In this document: positions 43,068 to 52,425 of the stretch, one piece after another
How the letters are laid out: each line of letters begins with the position of its first letter
How positions within the stretch are numbered: position 1 is the stretch's first letter
Assembly: GCF_000026225.1 (NCBI RefSeq)
Contig: NC_011740.1
Coordinates: forward strand, 4,154,001 to 4,218,000
Reading direction: 5' to 3'
DNA: 64,000 bases
DNA from: Escherichia fergusonii ATCC 35469
GTDB lineage: Bacteria; Pseudomonadota; Gammaproteobacteria; Enterobacterales; Enterobacteriaceae
Translations under genes and position numbers: made by a program
The notes under the pieces: generated by a model
The model's input: the letters and a program-made list of their open reading frames with translations, nothing else
Told to the model about the DNA's origin: nothing
Databases searched by the model: none

Positions 43068-44644
43068 GCAAGCCTCACAATATAATTGAATGCAATGTTT
43101 TTAACAGTATTTTCTGTATTGCCAGTGTTATTGATGATAATTGAGTGATTATGTGTACCTAACACAATATTATGTGTATGACTTCCCAGTGCGATTGTAT
43201 GTGCATGGGCGCCAATCGTAATACTATGATAATGACTACCAGCAGACTCAGTAGGTTCTCTGTAGTTCTCATCTGAATTGGGGCTGTTCCATAAAGACGG
43301 TCCATCTTTACCTTCTGCACCATCAGTTGGTATTCGGTGTGTATGTTCTCCAGATGTGCTTGTATTTCTACTTCCATGATTAAATGAAGCTGTAGTTTTT
43401 GTTCCTAAGTCCGTAGAGGTAGATGTTATTGTCCCTAAATTGGTACTAGAAATACTGCCCGTATGGTTATGTGATTTAACTCCATCCAGTTCAGTAGATA
43501 ATATAGCGCGCCCACTGGATGGTTTTCCTTTAATTATCCATCCGCGCATATCAGGAATAACGCCAGATGGATATGCAATTGCCAGTTTGGGATAGGAGGT
43601 TTTATTAAATGTCTGACCAGTCATCAGAGCGTAGCCTGAAGGTACAGAATCAGATGGCCAGGGTATAGGCATCCCTACAGGACAGCTTTCCGCAGCAATA
43701 GCCTTATCCATCGCTGCCTTAACCGCGTTCGGCGTTGCAGCTTCCGTCGTACTGGTGCTGTTGGTCGCATTATTAAGTTTCACGACCCCTTTTTGTGTCA
43801 GCGTACCGTCGGGGATACCTGTTATTTGCCCCCAGGCATGGGTATGGCTGGACGGTGCCGCAGCAATAGCCTTGTCCATCGCTGCTTTAACAGCACTTGG
43901 CGTTGCAGCTTCCGTTGTACTGGTGCTATTTGTTGTGTTGTTAAGTTTAACGACTCCTTTCTGCGTCAGTGTACCATCAGGGATACCAGTAATCTGACTC
44001 CAGGCATGATTATGACTGGTGGCAGCTTTGCTATTTGCCAGGTCATATGCCGTTTTTACCGCTTTTGGCGTGGCCGCTTTGGTTTCATCATCGCTATTAG
44101 TCGCATTACTCAGCTGCGTAAAACCTTTTTGTGTCAGCGTCGCATCAGGATGATTTCGTGATTGCTGATGTGTTTTCAACGCGTCATCGACATATTCCCT
44201 GGTTGCCACAACGACTGAAGGGTCGATCAAAAGCGTCACCGCATCTGCATTGGTGACTTCCATGACCGCGCGTATAACGATTTGCTTACTGGCCCCCGCA
44301 GGTAATCGTGGCTTATAGGTTTCAGGGATTTTTCCGATAGCGACCAGCGTGCCGTCGGTATCCAGTAACCCAACTTCGCGTACATACCAGCCTCCGACTT
44401 GTTCGGGAATAATCGCTTCCGCGATAACCCAGGCCGGATTATCTGGCGCAATTTTTAACGTATTGAGCTGACCACGCCAGACCTCATGGACTACTTTAGT
44501 CTGACTTTCTGTCGGTTCGATATATTTACCATTACCGTCGCCAACTACCATAGTTTGCAGACGGATCTGTTTTTGCTCCGTCAATGCAGAGGCAATTTTG
44601 GCTTTGCCTGCAGTAGTTAATATTGTAAAAAATTCACTTGCCAT
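43064..44644 (-). CDS. Tail fibre (receptor-binding) protein
   Basis: A 526-residue fibre. The N-terminal baseplate-attachment domain (MASEFFTILTTAGKAKIASA, about 1-150) is of the P2 gpH/DUF3751 type. The shaft contains two near-identical 56-residue repeats (GVVKLNN...EAATP...AVKAAMDKAIAA) and a diverged third. A collar-like domain (about 340-390) precedes a tip with at least six HxH motifs (HNH, HTH, HYH, HAH, HTH, HNH) that may bind metal ions. The start at 44644 follows GGAGGAATA; the longer open frame overlaps gpI. Confidence 0.88.
   Translation of the reverse strand: MASEFFTILTTAGKAKIASALTEQKQIRLQTMVVGDGNGKYIEPTESQTKVVHEVWRGQLNTLKIAPDNPAWVIAEAIIPEQVGGWYVREVGLLDTDGTLVAIGKIPETYKPRLPAGASKQIVIRAVMEVTNADAVTLLIDPSVVVATREYVDDALKTHQQSRNHPDATLTQKGFTQLSNATNSDDETKAATPKAVKTAYDLANSKAATSHNHAWSQITGIPDGTLTQKGVVKLNNTTNSTSTTEAATPSAVKAAMDKAIAAAPSSHTHAWGQITGIPDGTLTQKGVVKLNNATNSTSTTEAATPNAVKAAMDKAIAAESCPVGMPIPWPSDSVPSGYALMTGQTFNKTSYPKLAIAYPSGVIPDMRGWIIKGKPSSGRAILSTELDGVKSHNHTGSISSTNLGTITSTSTDLGTKTTASFNHGSRNTSTSGEHTHRIPTDGAEGKDGPSLWNSPNSDENYREPTESAGSHYHSITIGAHAHTIALGSHTHNIVLGTHNHSIIINNTGNTENTVKNIAFNYIVRLA
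43695..44015 (-). repeat. Tandem 168-bp coding repeats in the fibre shaft
   Basis: Two copies with a 168-bp period (starting at 43695 and 43863) encode 56-residue shaft modules. A third, more diverged unit continues to about 44160. Expansion or contraction would change fibre length. Confidence 0.8.
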
Positions 44645-45363
44645 TATTCCTCCGGATATACAGACATAATTTCGGTGCTCCAGTATCCTGTGCCGACCTT
44701 CATCGGTTGGGATTGTGTAAGGCGATCGGGTTGATAAGGTAGTAGTTGGATATATTCCTCCACACAATAACCCGTCGCTAAAAATATTCCTGATGACTGG
44801 CTGAGGCTTTCTGCAACAGGAGGCAATACTGTAATGACTTCCCCTCCTTGCATGGCGCTGCCAATAACTGGTATTGGGCTTCGATTAATAAGCCAAATAA
44901 CAATGCTTTCCAGCTTTGAACGAACATTTTTATATTCATGAATTAATGTGATAAGTGCATTGAATTCATCTTCATTTAATCCTTTTTCCTCTAGTGTAAT
45001 ATTTACCTTAAAAAAATAAGCCCTTCCCCCATATTCAAACCATTCTGAAATAGTTCCGGGTAAGGAAAGTATTTCCAGCACCCGCCGTACCGCCCAAATT
45101 GTTCCTTTATATTTATGCAGTTCAATGGCTTGTTTAATTAACTCGCGCTTCTCCCGCTCATCGGTGGTAAATAACCAACCTTCCAGCCCCTGAACGTGAA
45201 ATTGTTCTGCAAGGGCTGGTAATGCCGAAGCATCAACCAGGTCGACCAGATAAACCATCAACGCCGTCAGATCGAGTTGGGCAAAACGCTCGGCGGCGAT
45301 GTTTGCCAGAATCGAAAAACGCTCATCGCTGGCAAGCGGCGGCGGTGGCAGCAATTTATCCAT
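44644..45363 (-). CDS. Baseplate protein, P2 gpI type
   Basis: A 239-residue tail protein I. The proline-rich start MDKLLPPPPLASDERF and the segment KYKGTIWAVRRVLEI (about 85-99) with a following beta-domain are typical of P2 gpI. It joins the wedge gpJ to the fibre. The start at 45363 has GGAG upstream and overlaps the gpJ stop by 8 bases; an alternative start lies 5 codons upstream. Confidence 0.88.
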   Translation of the reverse strand: MDKLLPPPPLASDERFSILANIAAERFAQLDLTALMVYLVDLVDASALPALAEQFHVQGLEGWLFTTDEREKRELIKQAIELHKYKGTIWAVRRVLEILSLPGTISEWFEYGGRAYFFKVNITLEEKGLNEDEFNALITLIHEYKNVRSKLESIVIWLINRSPIPVIGSAMQGGEVITVLPPVAESLSQSSGIFLATGYCVEEYIQLLPYQPDRLTQSQPMKVGTGYWSTEIMSVYPEE

Positions 45364-46471
45364 CGCTGACTCCGGCAATCGTGACGTCTATTGCAGTGCA
45401 TTCCGCCCATTCATGCGCCTGCAAAATACGTTTTGTAGGCATATTCAGCGCAACGTCATAGACGCCATCGACCTGTAACACTTTGATTATCTGGTTTGGC
45501 ACAATGTCCTGCCCCAGATGTTTCTGCCGCTGTTGCGTCCAGAGGCTAATCGCTTTACGCGCCGCAGCCAGCGTTGTCTCCTGATCGGCGGTGGTAAACA
45601 GCGTTAGCTGAGCACGGATCTCATACGGCACTCGAAGAGCGCATTTCGCACTCACTTTGTCGGTCAGCGGACGTTTTTTCTCCTTGCTAACCTCCTGTTC
45701 GATTTGCGCGAGCAGTTCTGTTCCCGGCAGTCCGTTCAGGGTTAGCGGGTAGATCTCCACGCAGCCTTCTGGCAATCCCTCGTCCGGCCCCAGTACTGCA
45801 ACGTCAATAATCGACTGGCTAACAGAAAGCGTATGAAAGCGGTATGCGCCATAGCTGCCCGCATTACTAAAGCTTTCTGGTGCCAGTTGGATACGCTGGC
45901 GCAATGCGTCATCGCTCTCCTCACCGCAGCCGCCCGTTGACGCAGTCAGGTTAGTTACGTTGATGTCATAATGACCCATCCTGTCGACCAGTGCGCTAAT
46001 TTGTGCAGGCTGCCAGCCGTTGCCCTGTTCACCTGCTGCGAGGCTGGTGGCAGGAACGGCGATATGCAAACTCCTGGCCGGAAGCAGAACATCTTCATCG
46101 GTGGCGAACATCACGCTATCAGAGGCACTGGCCCGCGTCCCCTGGGGAATCAGGATATTGCTGGTATACGCACTGACGACCGAAAACTGCAACGTCGTTT
46201 TTGCAGGCTGCGCAGGCAAACGGTGAACGCCCACCAACTCCCCTAAATAATCCAGCATTGGCGCGCGGGAATACGCGACCAGGTTTTGTTTCGCCGCTTC
46301 CTGAATGGCGATGCGTACAAGGTTTTCACGATAGGCAAACAGGTCGATGAGCAACCGCTCAGCCTGTGCCGGATAGAGTTTTTTACCACTGGCATCTTCG
46401 TATTGCGCAATCATCTCACTGGTAATTTGCGCAGGATCGCGGTCAATAAAATTGGGTTCGGCTATCGCCAT
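45356..46471 (-). CDS. Baseplate wedge protein J
   Basis: A 371-residue baseplate J (T4 gp6-like) protein. The N-terminus IAEPNFIDRDPAQITSEMIAQYE and the central APMLDYLGELVGVHRLPA are family hallmarks. Six copies with gpW normally form the wedge that controls sheath contraction. It overlaps gpW by 10 bases and gpI by 8. Confidence 0.9.
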   Translation of the reverse strand: MAIAEPNFIDRDPAQITSEMIAQYEDASGKKLYPAQAERLLIDLFAYRENLVRIAIQEAAKQNLVAYSRAPMLDYLGELVGVHRLPAQPAKTTLQFSVVSAYTSNILIPQGTRASASDSVMFATDEDVLLPARSLHIAVPATSLAAGEQGNGWQPAQISALVDRMGHYDINVTNLTASTGGCGEESDDALRQRIQLAPESFSNAGSYGAYRFHTLSVSQSIIDVAVLGPDEGLPEGCVEIYPLTLNGLPGTELLAQIEQEVSKEKKRPLTDKVSAKCALRVPYEIRAQLTLFTTADQETTLAAARKAISLWTQQRQKHLGQDIVPNQIIKVLQVDGVYDVALNMPTKRILQAHEWAECTAIDVTIAGVSDG

Positions 46472-46821
46472 AACACCTCCGTTGAGTTGATAACGCCGTC
46501 AGCGGCGCGCCATTGCACACGTAACGTCAGATGTTCGCCGTCGATTACTGGTGTCAGCTTCAGCAACCGACAGCGCGGTTCCCACTGGCGGATGGCTTCC
46601 ACCGACTCCCGTACCACATGCGGGATTGCCCGCTCGATGGGGTAATCGATGTAGTGCCACAAGTTGCTGCCAAACAGCGGTCTGTGGGGATCACTGCCGC
46701 GCGGTGTACGCAGAATGATGTGTATTGCCTGGTGAATATCATCCAGCCCGCAGACGTATTCTTCAGGCCGCTGCAAGGCCGGTTGCCAGTGCAGCGTTGA
46801 GGGTCGTGTTTTTGTGTTCAT
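46462..46821 (-). CDS. Baseplate wedge protein W (gp25-like)
   Basis: A 119-residue GPW/gp25 protein with the family segment CGLDDIHQAIHIILRTPRGSDPHRPLFGS and the conserved acidic tail region. In contractile tails this protein sits where sheath polymerisation begins. It overlaps gpJ and is separated from gpV by 98 bases that contain a terminator. Confidence 0.9.
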   Translation of the reverse strand: MNTKTRPSTLHWQPALQRPEEYVCGLDDIHQAIHIILRTPRGSDPHRPLFGSNLWHYIDYPIERAIPHVVRESVEAIRQWEPRCRLLKLTPVIDGEHLTLRVQWRAADGVINSTEVLWR

Positions 46822-46886
46822 GAGGGTATTTTCGCCCTGAACGGGCTGTGGCGATATTAAAGCGATTTAGAAAACTGATTGATTAA

Positions 46887-46914
46887 AAAGAGAAAACCCG
46901 CCATCAGGCGGGTT
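46887..46914 (-). terminator. Internal terminator between spike gene V and baseplate gene W
   Basis: On the minus strand AACCCGCC-TGAT-GGCGGGTT is followed by TTTTCTCTTTTT. This is a good Rho-independent terminator placed inside the tail operon, in the direction of transcription. Confidence 0.8.
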
Positions 46915-46919
46915 AAACG

Positions 46920-47621
46920 TCAGTGTGTATGGTGGTTGGAGTTGCCACCGCTGTCCTGCAATGCGCCGCTGGCCTGAACGTTGCCGATCACGTTGACATT
47001 GCCAGTTATCGTGGCGGCGTTACCGATGCCTCCACTTCCTGCCATCCCGCCAAGCCAGGTGAGTTTTTTCATTACCGTGACGTTGCCAGTAAAGGTGCTC
47101 ATGGGCGCATCTACCGTCACTGCTGCCGCTTTAACATCGACCTTAGTGGCGTCGATGCTGACATCGGTCGCTTTAACATCGACAGTATCGGAAGTCACGA
47201 TGACCTGTTGGGCTTTAATCTCAACGTTGGGTGATGTCAGGCGGGTACTGTCGATAACCTCAATCACGATTTTCTCGATACCGCCGTTAATCGTCAGCTG
47301 GTGCGTGCTGCGGTCATATTCAAACGCTGCGCCATCAGAAAACTGGACGTAACGTTTATCGCGCGAGGCCACAGGCGCGGTGTCAACCGTAGAATAAACT
47401 GCGCCCAGCACCACGCCATCTTCACCGTTATTGTCCAGCAGAACTTCCACTTGCTCGCCCATATCCGGTAGCCAGTAGTCTTTATTGTCCTGGGAATTGC
47501 GTTGAAGTACCGCAAGCCAGTTGCTCTTCAGATTGTCACACTCCGGGAGCGTGACCCGCACCCGAACGCTGGTTTCGTCAATATCGATGATAATCCCCGT
47601 TTGCCGGGTTACTCCTTTCAT
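46920..47621 (-). CDS. Baseplate spike protein V
   Basis: A 233-residue P2 gpV-type spike. An N-terminal OB-fold (about 8-75, VRVRVTLPECDNLKSNWLAVL... DMGEQVEVLL) is followed by a beta-helical needle with repeated DVKATDVSIDATKVDVKA units (about 150-180). The C-terminal GGNSNHHTH is the HxH motif that holds an iron ion at the tip in phage spikes. This is the membrane-piercing device of the particle. Confidence 0.9.
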   Translation of the reverse strand: MKGVTRQTGIIIDIDETSVRVRVTLPECDNLKSNWLAVLQRNSQDNKDYWLPDMGEQVEVLLDNNGEDGVVLGAVYSTVDTAPVASRDKRYVQFSDGAAFEYDRSTHQLTINGGIEKIVIEVIDSTRLTSPNVEIKAQQVIVTSDTVDVKATDVSIDATKVDVKAAAVTVDAPMSTFTGNVTVMKKLTWLGGMAGSGGIGNAATITGNVNVIGNVQASGALQDSGGNSNHHTH

Positions 47622-47630
47622 ATTTCCTCC

Positions 47631-48671
47631 TTACTGGCTGGTCGCTGGCCCGCGCGACACGTCGATTTCAGTGGTATAGCCGCTGCGCACAAAACTGTGA
47701 GTAGATTTATCAATTAGCCATTGACCGGAAAGCACGCCAAAATCGGTTAGCTCGATTTTATTGCCCGCCGTCAGTTCCGGGCAGCCCATCATTGTGAGCG
47801 TTCCGGTTTGCTGATATTCGTTGTGGCTGTCGAGTGCAGCGTTGGCTTTTGCCTGTGCTGCGCCAACGTCCGTCGCCCGACTGTTCAGTTTTAGCGTGTC
47901 GGCACTGGTGCCGACTCCACGGGCAGACGGTTTTTGCTGGCTGTCGTGGGTGTAGATAACCAGTTCTTTTTTCTTACTATTTTGATGCTGTACGGTGGCG
48001 TTTTTGTAGATACGGTTAATGGTATCTTTGAAGGTGAAATGCGAAACGTCTTTGCGGTCGATCGTTTTTACCGGTGCCAGGCAGCGCAGCGTGGGTAAAT
48101 GTGAAAAAATCAGCTCTTTTGTCGTCACTTTTACGGCATAACCATATTCACTGGCCAGACGTTTGAGAAATCCGACATCGGTTTCACCATACTGCGTTAC
48201 CCGGTCGATGGTGAGCGGCTCGATTTTGCCCACCAGTTTCAGACCGTGCGTTTGGGCGATACGGCTGGCGATAGCCGAAAGCGTCGTTTCTTCAAAGCCC
48301 TGGCTGTTACGGGTGCGCAGCGCCTGATTGACGGAAGTGGCGATGCCATCAATATTTACCGTGGAAGGTGGCGCTGAAATATCAATTTTATCAATAATAT
48401 ATTGACCACAATCGAGCAGTTTTTCCCCCTGATAACCCATATGCAGCGCCAGCGTATCGCCTTTGCCGGGATACCACTCTTTTATCCAGCGTCCATCGGT
48501 GTCATCCAGTGTAATCGCGATGGTATCCGACTCGTTTTTAATACTGTCCTGGTAACTGATGCTGGTGACATAAGGCGTGATGTCATAAGTGATATCTTTA
48601 TGCCCATACCAGAGGGTAAAAATGGGCGCGAGCGTGGCAAAGACGCCGCCAGTTACGCTTATCTCAGCCAT
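47631..48671 (-). CDS. Tail hub protein, P2 late control gpD type
   Basis: A 346-residue gpD (T4 gp27-like) hub protein. It has the segments TPYVTSISYQDSIKNESDTIAITLDD and GWIKEWYPGKGD-like start region, then QYGETDVGFLKRLASEYGYAV (about 160-180). It forms the trimeric hub that carries spike V. It overlaps gpX by 13 bases at its start. Confidence 0.9.
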   Translation of the reverse strand: MAEISVTGGVFATLAPIFTLWYGHKDITYDITPYVTSISYQDSIKNESDTIAITLDDTDGRWIKEWYPGKGDTLALHMGYQGEKLLDCGQYIIDKIDISAPPSTVNIDGIATSVNQALRTRNSQGFEETTLSAIASRIAQTHGLKLVGKIEPLTIDRVTQYGETDVGFLKRLASEYGYAVKVTTKELIFSHLPTLRCLAPVKTIDRKDVSHFTFKDTINRIYKNATVQHQNSKKKELVIYTHDSQQKPSARGVGTSADTLKLNSRATDVGAAQAKANAALDSHNEYQQTGTLTMMGCPELTAGNKIELTDFGVLSGQWLIDKSTHSFVRSGYTTEIDVSRGPATSQ

Positions 48672-48868
48672 GGTGGGAGCTCCGATACGGTTTTGTTGAC
48701 GGAAATGACCGGAATGATGAGCTGAATACCGGAAGGTAGTACCGGGTAAATGGCGACATGTGGATTGGCGGCGATAATGCGTTCATAAGCCAGCGCATCG
48801 CCATAGTAATGCCATGCCAGATTATCCCAGCGTTCGCCGTCGGTGGTGATATGTTCAAGGTATCGCAT
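48659..48868 (-). CDS. Tail protein X (LysM-like)
   Basis: A 69-residue P2 gpX-type protein with the LysM-like pattern HITTDGERWDNLAWHYYGDALAYERIIAANPH and a PSGIQLIIP end. It lies between gpU-like and gpD genes, as in P2. The start at 48868 was preferred over an adjacent upstream ATG. It may bind peptidoglycan or support the hub. Confidence 0.88.
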   Translation of the reverse strand: MRYLEHITTDGERWDNLAWHYYGDALAYERIIAANPHVAIYPVLPSGIQLIIPVISVNKTVSELPPWLR

Positions 48869-49821
48869 CACCAGCTCCTCGTAATGGTTGCGGCAGCAAA
48901 CTGACTCACTGCTGGAGTGGTTCGTTGTACCGTTGTTCGTGCCTGATCAACCAACGTTGCTGCTTTATCAAACGTCGTTTCGGCGATGTCGCTGGTAATG
49001 TCATCGAAAAGCGCCTGAGCATGGTCAACCAGCGTACTGGCGTCATTGGCGCAGTCCCGGATACCTGGCATGTTACCCAGTAAAGCTTTAATCTGCGCCG
49101 ACAACGCTTTTGGGAGTCCTGCCAGCGTTTGCAGATCCATCGGCTGTATAAACAGGGTTTCGATGGCGTCGATTGTCTTTTTCAACGACGTAATTATCTT
49201 TTCACACTTTTCTTTTAACGCTTTGGCCTCTTTAATCAGTGCTTTCACTTTTGCCACTGTTTTTTTAATATCTTCAATGGATTGCGCCAGTTCATCGAGC
49301 ATCTCTTTGGCTTTGCGCATACCTTCTTCAATGGCGTTCAATATCTGATCTAACCAGGACTCCTCCTTATTCGGAAAATCGCTCGCCTTTTCCTCGATAT
49401 TAGGCTCCTGGGTGGTAATTGCCGGGGGCAGCAGTGGGTTTTTCGGATCGCCGGTATACTCCTGGAGCGACATTGTTCCACTTTGGGCAATCACATTGCC
49501 CCAGGGATCGGTGTGCTGGTGAGTGGCGGTTAACTCTGTAATTACAAACCAGCCGCGATAATCTCCGTTGCCAAACACCAGCGCCATTGCTTTGTGGGCG
49601 AGCATGGCTTCACGCAGTCGATTCAGCTCTGTTGTGGGTTGGCAAAACTGGCTGTGCAGGGAAAATTCCAGCGCCAGCATATCCAGCTTATCGCCAATAA
49701 ACTGTACGCCAGGTTTGCCTTCAATACGGGCATGTGTGGCGTAATCCACGCCCATTGTGCTCTTAAAGCCATCCCAGAACGTGACAACTTTAAATTCAAT
49801 CTCTCCTAAAACGGCATACAT
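48868..49821 (-). CDS. gpU-like tail protein with long helical extension
   Basis: A 317-residue protein. The first about 135 residues (MYAVLGEIEFKVVTFWDGF... WFVITELTATHQHTDPWG... MSLQEYTGD) match P2 gpU, a tail completion protein. The remaining about 180 residues are a charged helix-rich extension (EEGMRKAKEMLDELAQSIEDIKKTVAKVK) with coiled-coil character, absent from classical gpU. It lies between the tape measure and gpX. Confidence 0.82.
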   Translation of the reverse strand: MYAVLGEIEFKVVTFWDGFKSTMGVDYATHARIEGKPGVQFIGDKLDMLALEFSLHSQFCQPTTELNRLREAMLAHKAMALVFGNGDYRGWFVITELTATHQHTDPWGNVIAQSGTMSLQEYTGDPKNPLLPPAITTQEPNIEEKASDFPNKEESWLDQILNAIEEGMRKAKEMLDELAQSIEDIKKTVAKVKALIKEAKALKEKCEKIITSLKKTIDAIETLFIQPMDLQTLAGLPKALSAQIKALLGNMPGIRDCANDASTLVDHAQALFDDITSDIAETTFDKAATLVDQARTTVQRTTPAVSQFAAATITRSW

Positions 49822-52196
49822 CAGGCATACCCCCGGCGCTGCTGCTGCGCCATTACATCGTTAATCATTCTTTCCAGTTCGCGTTTACTCATCGTCAACA
49901 CGTTCTGAATCTCTTTAGTGGTGTTTTGTCCGTTACCCTGCACGGTAATTTGTGGCGAAAAATTCACCTGAACTTTTCCTGAGGAACGGGAAGGTAGCGT
50001 CGCCGCTTTGGTTACGGATTTACCAGGTAAAGAGGCCGATGCTTGTTTGGCGGCTGTATTTTTTGCCGCTGATGCCGATGGTAGCGTTGTCGTTTTACTG
50101 GATGGCGCGAGTTGTTTCCCCACTGGAGGCGTTAAAATCGCACCGGCAACGCCTGGAACAACGGTCGTGGAGGAGACGGATGCGGTATTACTCGTGCTTG
50201 TAACAGCCGTAGCCGATCCTTCTGTACTAATACCCATCGTGGTTTTTAGCCAGTCCGGTAAGGCGTTTTTGATCTGGTCAATAATGCCTTTCAGAGCGGG
50301 GAAGGCATTTATTATGCCGTCAACCAGACTGCCCAGAAGATTGCTGCCGAACTCGCTAAAACTTGCAGGCATCTCGACACCAAACCAATTCATCACACTG
50401 GAAAAGGCGCTATAGAACAAAGCCAGCGGCGACCAGTCGAGAATCAACCGGCAAATCCCTGCAATACCGCCGTCAAAGGCCGTGGTGATACGTTGCCAGA
50501 TGGTCGAAAAGAACCTGGAGATAGGCTCCCAGTTGCGATAAATCAGATAAGCAGCACCCGCAATTGCGGTGATGACCAGGCCAATGGGATTCATCAATAA
50601 AACCCTACCCAACCAGAAGACGGTCTGACCTACCTGTTTCAGTGCGCCAATCAGGCCACGACCAAGCAGTTGCATTAGCCATTTTGCGCCGCCACCCAAT
50701 GACTTAACCGCTGATAGCATCTTACTTGCCCCGCCTGTGAGCGCCAGACTTGCCTTGACTTTCAGGAAGATATCGACCAGACGAATAAACGGCGAGGTGA
50801 TGAGGTTCGCGCCCAGCTTTAAAACATTCAGCGCACCGTTAAACAGCCAAATCGCCCCGACGATTTTCGCGATGTTTTGCACCAGTGTCGGGTGCTCACG
50901 TAGCCAGGTGCTGAACTGACGAATAACCGGCGTAAGGCTTTGTGCCAGCTCGCCAATCAGCGGCATTAATTGCAAGCCAATGCTGAGCCATAAATCATTT
51001 AACGCCAGCTGTAACGCTTTAGTCTGTTCAATGGGCGAGGCCATTTGCGCAGAAAAGTCGGCATCAATCAGATTCTTGCTGGTGGCTTGCATGGCAGAGG
51101 TTTTTAACTGGCGATATTCCTCCATATTCGCCAGCATAGGTGCCAGGAATTCCACCGTTTGCGCATCGCCGAACATTTCGCCCAGATTAAATTGCGTCAC
51201 CATCGATTGCAGCGCATTGCTGCGAGCAGATAAATCTTCAATCTGCATAGTTCGTTTGAAGGTGTCGAGGATCGCCGGATTCATCTTCTCAAGCTGCATT
51301 TGTACGATATGAGTCATGGCTTCGCTAACACCCATACCGTTTTGCTGATGTTCAAGCAGAGAGCCTTGCAGATCGACGCCCTGGCTGGCGAACCAGTTAT
51401 CGGTCTTTTTCGAAAAGGTGGTTTGCAGAAAGTGGTCGAAATTCTCCGCCGCCGCACTGGCGCTGGCTCCGTTTTTCATGGCGATCTGCATGGCGGCAGT
51501 CAGTTCAGCCATACCTTCCAGACCCTGAGCGCCGGTTTTACCTGCAAATTTGTCTATCCACAGCGTTTGCTCGGCAACGGCAGGCCCACCGCTTTTGCTA
51601 ATGCCGTACATCATGTTTTGCGCGACGTGGAAATTTTCTGGCGCAATATTCAGTCGATCATGGGTTGCGAGCGCGGCATTCGCCCATGTTTCAGCACTTT
51701 CGCGCGTGGCGGTGGCAGCTTTGGCGATCTCCGGCATATAACGGTTGAGATCCTGTATCGACGACAAATTGCCTTCGATCAGCGTTTGGGCTGCGTTCTG
51801 TAAGGTGGTCTGATGCTGGTTAAAATCCATGCTCCAGTCGCGCAGATTAAGGCTGAGCGTCTCGCGAGTTGTATCATTCATCCCACCTTTGGTCGCCATA
51901 TTGACCATGTTGTCCTGGAACTCATACGGCAACTTCCAGTCGGGGGCTTCAACATTGAATACTTTGCTAAATTGCCCGGCAAATGTGTGGGTTTTCTCCA
52001 TCAGATTAGCGCGGCTGCGGCTATTTTCCTCCAGGCGGAGAGCGGAATCGGCAAGCCGCTGCGTTAGTTTGATAACTGTCGCTTGCTGAGTAGAGAGAGC
52101 TAACAATGTTCTGGCGTTGAGTGAGCCGTAACGGGCTATTGCCTGCGTCAACGTCTCATTACGCGCCTGAAGCTGGGTAATAATATCGTTGGCCAA
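49821..52196 (-). CDS. Tail tape measure protein
   Basis: A 791-residue tape measure protein. The N-terminal half is helical, with heptad-like stretches. A hydrophobic region (about 400-610, several transmembrane-like segments such as NPIGLVITAIAGAAYLIYR) follows, and the C-terminus is Ser/Thr/Ala-rich and low-complexity. Its length sets tail length; about 790 residues predicts a tail of roughly 110-120 nm at 1.5 Angstrom per residue. The start is TTG at 52196 with a weak AAGAGAAA upstream. Confidence 0.88.
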   Translation of the reverse strand: MANDIITQLQARNETLTQAIARYGSLNARTLLALSTQQATVIKLTQRLADSALRLEENSRSRANLMEKTHTFAGQFSKVFNVEAPDWKLPYEFQDNMVNMATKGGMNDTTRETLSLNLRDWSMDFNQHQTTLQNAAQTLIEGNLSSIQDLNRYMPEIAKAATATRESAETWANAALATHDRLNIAPENFHVAQNMMYGISKSGGPAVAEQTLWIDKFAGKTGAQGLEGMAELTAAMQIAMKNGASASAAAENFDHFLQTTFSKKTDNWFASQGVDLQGSLLEHQQNGMGVSEAMTHIVQMQLEKMNPAILDTFKRTMQIEDLSARSNALQSMVTQFNLGEMFGDAQTVEFLAPMLANMEEYRQLKTSAMQATSKNLIDADFSAQMASPIEQTKALQLALNDLWLSIGLQLMPLIGELAQSLTPVIRQFSTWLREHPTLVQNIAKIVGAIWLFNGALNVLKLGANLITSPFIRLVDIFLKVKASLALTGGASKMLSAVKSLGGGAKWLMQLLGRGLIGALKQVGQTVFWLGRVLLMNPIGLVITAIAGAAYLIYRNWEPISRFFSTIWQRITTAFDGGIAGICRLILDWSPLALFYSAFSSVMNWFGVEMPASFSEFGSNLLGSLVDGIINAFPALKGIIDQIKNALPDWLKTTMGISTEGSATAVTSTSNTASVSSTTVVPGVAGAILTPPVGKQLAPSSKTTTLPSASAAKNTAAKQASASLPGKSVTKAATLPSRSSGKVQVNFSPQITVQGNGQNTTKEIQNVLTMSKRELERMINDVMAQQQRRGYA

Positions 52197-52296
52197 AATT
52201 GTTTCTCTTATAGATTGGTGATGGCCCGCTGGTTAGTTTTCTGAAAAATGGGCTGGGAAGAAATAAACCTGGCGGGCTTTGAAGAACTCGCAGACA

Positions 52297-52425
52297 TCAG
52301 GTCTGCGAGTCATATTCGATCTTTATTTGAGCGCTGGCTTCATCCAGCCAGTTGCTAAAGTCATCTATGGTGAGCGCGTCTATCTCACTGGGCGGAAAGC
52401 GAAACCATCTCGCCAGTAACGCCAT
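52297..52425 (-). CDS. GpE-like frameshift extension of the tail assembly chaperone
   Basis: A 42-codon frame too short for routine calling. It reads MALLARWFRFPPSEIDALTI... NWLDEASAQ, the pattern of the P2 E' / GpE family (aromatic, PPSE, then W near the end). It overlaps the end of the chaperone gene in the +1 (equal to -2) frame, and the frame stays open well upstream of this ATG. In contractile-tailed phages such frames are expressed by programmed frameshifting from the upstream gene; Mu is known to use -2. Confidence 0.72.
   Translation of the reverse strand: MALLARWFRFPPSEIDALTIDDFSNWLDEASAQIKIEYDSQT

Noticed and set aside
43695..44160. Repeats as a CRISPR array
   Set aside because: The period is 168 bp, the repeats are coding and in frame, and there are no short identical repeats with unique spacers.
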